Source: Solibacillus sp040273735 | GTDB lineage: Bacteria; Bacillota; Bacilli; Bacillales_A; Planococcaceae | Length of the DNA stretch: 64,000 bases | Reading direction: 5' to 3' | Assembly (NCBI RefSeq): GCF_040273735.1 | Contig: NZ_JBELZM010000001.1 | Coordinates: forward strand, 372,001 to 436,000 | Shown: positions 61,647 to 64,000 of the stretch, one piece after another | How the letters are laid out: each line of letters begins with the position of its first letter | Position numbering within the stretch: position 1 is the first letter of the stretch | Program-made: the position numbers and the translations under genes | Notes under the pieces: model-generated | What the model saw: only the letters and a program-made list of their open reading frames with translations | Databases searched by the model: none | What the model was told of the DNA's origin: nothing

Positions 61647-61680
61647 AAAGCGTTGGGGCTGTATGCTCCAACGCTTTTCA
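61647..61680 (+). terminator. Terminator copy 3 of 3 after the VOC gene
   Basis: AAAGCGTTGGGGC-TGTAT-GCTCCAACGCTTTT, identical in stem core and loop to the glnA terminator. The preceding ATGAAAACGGATAAAAAGA (from 61629) looks like a further decayed copy of the glnA end. Confidence 0.82.
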
Positions 61681-61749
61681 TTAATAAAACATAAATATGG
61701 CAGGTCCATGTTACAAACCTGAGCACATTATTTATGTATTCTCTCTATT

Positions 61750-61929
61750 TTATGCAGCGGTATCCGAATACTTATTAAGTAATTCGTCTAATTCTTGGCT
61801 GCAATGTACTACTTCAGGGTGTGTGAATCCTAGATCATTTGCTTTTTTGTACATGTCTTTTCTTTTAGATTCAATTCTTATTCTCAATCTTAGCCTAAAT
61901 ATTTTTTTGAAAAAAAATAAAAATCTCAT
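61750..61929 (-). CDS. Spo0E-like aspartyl-phosphate phosphatase
   Basis: A 59-residue reading frame on the minus strand (ATG 61929-61927, TAA 61752-61750). After a basic, hydrophobic N-terminus (MRFLFFFKKIFRLRLRIR) comes the Spo0E signature: IESKRKDMYKKANDLGFTHP, then CSQELDELLNKY with the catalytic SQELD. Spo0E-type proteins dephosphorylate Spo0A-P and delay sporulation. AGAAAGGA lies about 14 bases before the ATG, a little far; a shorter start further in is possible. Confidence 0.82.
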   Translation of the reverse strand: MRFLFFFKKIFRLRLRIRIESKRKDMYKKANDLGFTHPEVVHCSQELDELLNKYSDTAA

Positions 61930-62305
61930 TGCTAAATTTATGTTCCTTTCTGAAGTATTACGATGTTTTATTGTTTTCGAGTTAAATAAAACAGCGCTTA
62001 TTCATCGTAGCTTATTAAAAAATAATAAAGTGTCGAATCGTGGTAGAAATAAAAAGTTCATAAATTTGTAAAAAATAGGTGTATTATACAAAAATAATTT
62101 CATCTCATATTGACTTCAATTATGAAACGAAATTGTTAAATTGAGGTGTTGATTTGGAAGGCTTGTTTTCCTGTTTTTTGAAAATTTACCTTTTAGTTTG
62201 TAAATTGTCAATTGATAGATTATTCTAATAAAGTACCTGATAAATCGGAATTTAGGTTTGTAACCGTTTTCAATGTCGATATATAGAAGGGGGAAGGGAT
62301 TATAC
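61930..62305. other. AT-rich intergenic region before the ABC permease pair
   Basis: Contains the leader of the minus-strand Spo0E-like gene and, for the permease genes, a possible promoter TTGTAA (62198-62203), 17-base spacer, TATTCT (62221-62226). I see no other gene. Confidence 0.4.
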
Positions 62306-63421
62306 ATGTTGCAGGCATTAAAAGTTGGATTACTAATCGAACGCTCCAATCGAAAAAATATTGTTGCTTTACTCGCAGTGATCGTTATTGTGTTCGGATG
62401 TATGTTTTTTATTAAGGCGCAGTCAATAGGTGATCAGCTCAATGAAAAAAAGGGCGACTACTACAGTTCGCGTGCTGTATTATCCAAGTTTCAAGTTCAG
62501 GATGCCTCAAGGGACGGAGATGGCAGTGATTTATTTAAAAATCTGACACAGCAGAAAAGTGCCGTCGCTTTACAAATTGCCTCCTTAACTGTAGAAAACT
62601 ATCCGATGTATTATGAGGCTTCCTATCGTATTGCTGAGTTGCGCCAACAAGCTTTTAATATGGAAGAATACGAAAAAGTGAAAGATATGCTGCCTACCAA
62701 GTTTCAAAATTCGTTGAACTACTTATATTTTAAAACGATGTACGAATCGGGCAAAAATACGATTAGCGATTTATCTCATTACATACCGTTTTTGTTGTAT
62801 TTCTTTAGTTTAGTAGGTGTTGGCTGGTACATATTTATGAGCTTCTATACGAGTTCGATTCTTCTGGATGATTTTGAGCATTCAAGCATTATTAAAGGCT
62901 ACCCGGTTCGATTTGACCAATACGTGATATCCAAATGCATCATTGCCTTTTTGTATGTTGTCGCCTTTATTGTGCTCATCTTTATCAGTGCGGCGCCATT
63001 GTTATTTAATGGGTTGGGAGATAGTTCCGAAAAAGTAGCCGTATATTTAGGGGAGCCGGCATTAATTTCAAGTGTGCACTATATTGGGCTATGTATTGTC
63101 TACATGGTCGTCATCTCGATATTTGTAATGCTCTTATCGATTATTTTAAATGTACTGCTGAAAAATATGTATTTAACACTGTTTGTTCATTTTATTCTAT
63201 TCTTTTTACCTATTATTTTCCCTTCAATTATTAGTATGTTCCCGTACAATCCGTTCCATTTTATGAACTTCAATGAAATTTTAAATGGAATGCCGTTAGA
63301 TTTAGTGCGTCCTGTGGATATAACGATGAATTTCGGGTTACTGATTATGATTATTTGTATTTTAATCATGTTATTCGTCATTAAAACATTCTTCTCTACA
63401 GGAAAAATTAAAAGGGCCTAG
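62306..63421 (+). CDS. ABC-2 type transporter permease (first of a pair)
   Basis: A 371-residue membrane protein: N-terminal helix (about 19-38), a long outside loop (about 40-150), then five more helices (150-365), the ABC-2/ABC-type export permease plan. The ATG at 62306 follows GAAGGGGGAAGGG. The second permease starts 12 bases later. No ATP-binding subunit is visible in the window; it may lie beyond 64000 or be supplied elsewhere. The substrate is unknown. Confidence 0.78.
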   Translation: MLQALKVGLLIERSNRKNIVALLAVIVIVFGCMFFIKAQSIGDQLNEKKGDYYSSRAVLSKFQVQDASRDGDGSDLFKNLTQQKSAVALQIASLTVENYPMYYEASYRIAELRQQAFNMEEYEKVKDMLPTKFQNSLNYLYFKTMYESGKNTISDLSHYIPFLLYFFSLVGVGWYIFMSFYTSSILLDDFEHSSIIKGYPVRFDQYVISKCIIAFLYVVAFIVLIFISAAPLLFNGLGDSSEKVAVYLGEPALISSVHYIGLCIVYMVVISIFVMLLSIILNVLLKNMYLTLFVHFILFFLPIIFPSIISMFPYNPFHFMNFNEILNGMPLDLVRPVDITMNFGLLIMIICILIMLFVIKTFFSTGKIKRA

Positions 63422-63432
63422 GGGGGAAAGAA

Positions 63433-64000
63433 ATGTACGGATATTTTAAGTTTGAACTGAAACAGTTTTTTACGAATAAGAAAAACTTGGCGATCTATTT
63501 TCTGCTGGCATTTGCTGCGATATTTTATGCATTTAAAATCGCACCTGCCTATGATCCGATTGAAAAGGTCGATCGGGAGGAAATTGAAGCCCGCTATTTA
63601 ACGCGCCAGGAATTTATTGATGATTTAAGTAAGAGGGATTTATGGGAAGTACATCCGGTTACAGTTGGTGCTTATCAAATGTTTTCTGCTATCAACCCGA
63701 TGGATAAGGCGAGAATGGATGCACTCGATGCAAATGATCTGAAAAAGTATGCGGAAGTAACGAGCACCTGGTATTTTGAGATGAACTATATGACTTATTA
63801 TAATGAGCATCTGTCCTATAATGACCGTTATTATGTGGAAGACAGGGAATTTGCATATGCTGAAGGTTTTGTAAATGCAATGGATCAACATTACCGGTAT
63901 GGTGCTTATAAAGAGGCGGATTACGAGTTGTCGATTGGTGTGTTTGAACAGCGAACAGCATTGCAAACGCTTGAGCGACTTCTGAAAGGCCGGCTTCCTT
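63433..64000 (+). CDS. ABC-2 type permease, second of a pair (cut by window end)
   Basis: An open frame from ATG 63433 (GGGGGGAAAG just upstream) runs to the end of the window with no stop: at least 189 residues. It begins MYGYFKFELKQFFTNKKN, has one membrane helix (about 19-36) and then a large outside loop rich in Tyr, Asp and Glu, like its upstream partner. Probably the second half of a heterodimeric exporter. Confidence 0.75.
   Translation, partial: MYGYFKFELKQFFTNKKNLAIYFLLAFAAIFYAFKIAPAYDPIEKVDREEIEARYLTRQEFIDDLSKRDLWEVHPVTVGAYQMFSAINPMDKARMDALDANDLKKYAEVTSTWYFEMNYMTYYNEHLSYNDRYYVEDREFAYAEGFVNAMDQHYRYGAYKEADYELSIGVFEQRTALQTLERLLKGRLP

Noticed and set aside
61311..61709. 132-residue minus-strand open frame
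   Set aside because: It is antisense to the VOC gene and runs through the third glnA-type terminator; no domain or start signal.
61697..62071. 124-residue plus-strand open frame
   Set aside because: It lies antisense to the Spo0E-like gene, which has a clear family signature. The plus-strand product is low-complexity with no recognisable domain.
62223..62231. A further TTCTAATAA copy before the ABC permease genes
   Set aside because: It is a single occurrence with no phased neighbours; an AT-rich 9-mer is expected by chance in 64 kb.

Overview
The window looks like chromosomal DNA of a low-GC, spore-forming Bacillales. The best fit is a Lysinibacillus/Solibacillus-type member of the Planococcaceae (Caryophanaceae). 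The evidence is a sporulation sigma locus (spoIIAA-spoIIAB-sigF-spoVAF), a Spo0E-like phosphatase, SigH/SigW/SigX/SigB-type promoters, AGGAGG ribosome binding sites with frequent TTG/GTG starts, and gene order that follows Bacillus subtilis in long blocks (yqkD-yqkE-yqkF-nudF-fur-xerD-deoB; sigF-spoVAF-lysA-ribT-ypuF-scpA-scpB-rluB-resABCDE-sigX-rsiX-ribU). The genus is inferred, not demonstrated. I see no rRNA, tRNA, CRISPR array, prophage or insertion sequence.

Region by region: 0-2.6 kb holds a DUF2624 gene and a zinc-uptake operon znuC-znuB-zur with its own promoter and Zur-type operator. 2.6-8.0 kb is a vitamin B12 block: a cobalamin riboswitch, a diverged PduO-like protein, a BtuF-like lipoprotein, then cobU-cobS-cobC-cobU-like-cblT-cblS. 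Together these indicate salvage of cobinamide and alpha-ribazole rather than de novo corrin synthesis. 8.1-15 kb has ilvE, a SigW-type yuaF-floT membrane-stress operon, a YunD-type nucleotidase, a heme monooxygenase and two poorly known genes. It ends in a nine-unit, about 21-bp-period repeat array. 15-19 kb is a Lia/Psp envelope-stress operon. 19-28 kb carries luxS, a hydrolase, a thiolase, nudF, fur, a SigB-type stress gene and a CNNM/MerR pair. 28-37 kb runs xerD, deoB-pdp, a SulP transporter and the spoIIA locus. 37-52 kb runs lysA, ribT, scpAB, a D-Ala-D-Ala carboxypeptidase, rluB, the resABCDE cytochrome c maturation and redox-sensing operon, sigX-rsiX, and ribU behind an FMN riboswitch. 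52-64 kb has brnQ, YitT, an S-layer-homology protein, glnRA with two GlnR operators, a MASE3-PAS-PP2C phosphatase, a VOC protein, an unlisted Spo0E-like gene and a pair of ABC-2 permeases cut by the window end.

The most unusual signals are not in the genes. They are: (i) the helically phased TTCTAATAA array at 14721-14893; (ii) a two-hairpin dispersed element present at about 305-455 (minus strand) and about 49053-49232 (plus strand); (iii) three copies of the glnA terminator, the second still carrying the last codons of glnA, each closing one gene of a short accessory run; (iv) a MerR gene whose only well-placed start is an ATC codon. Short genes of 37 aa (after lysA) and 59 aa (Spo0E-like, minus strand) were read directly from the sequence.
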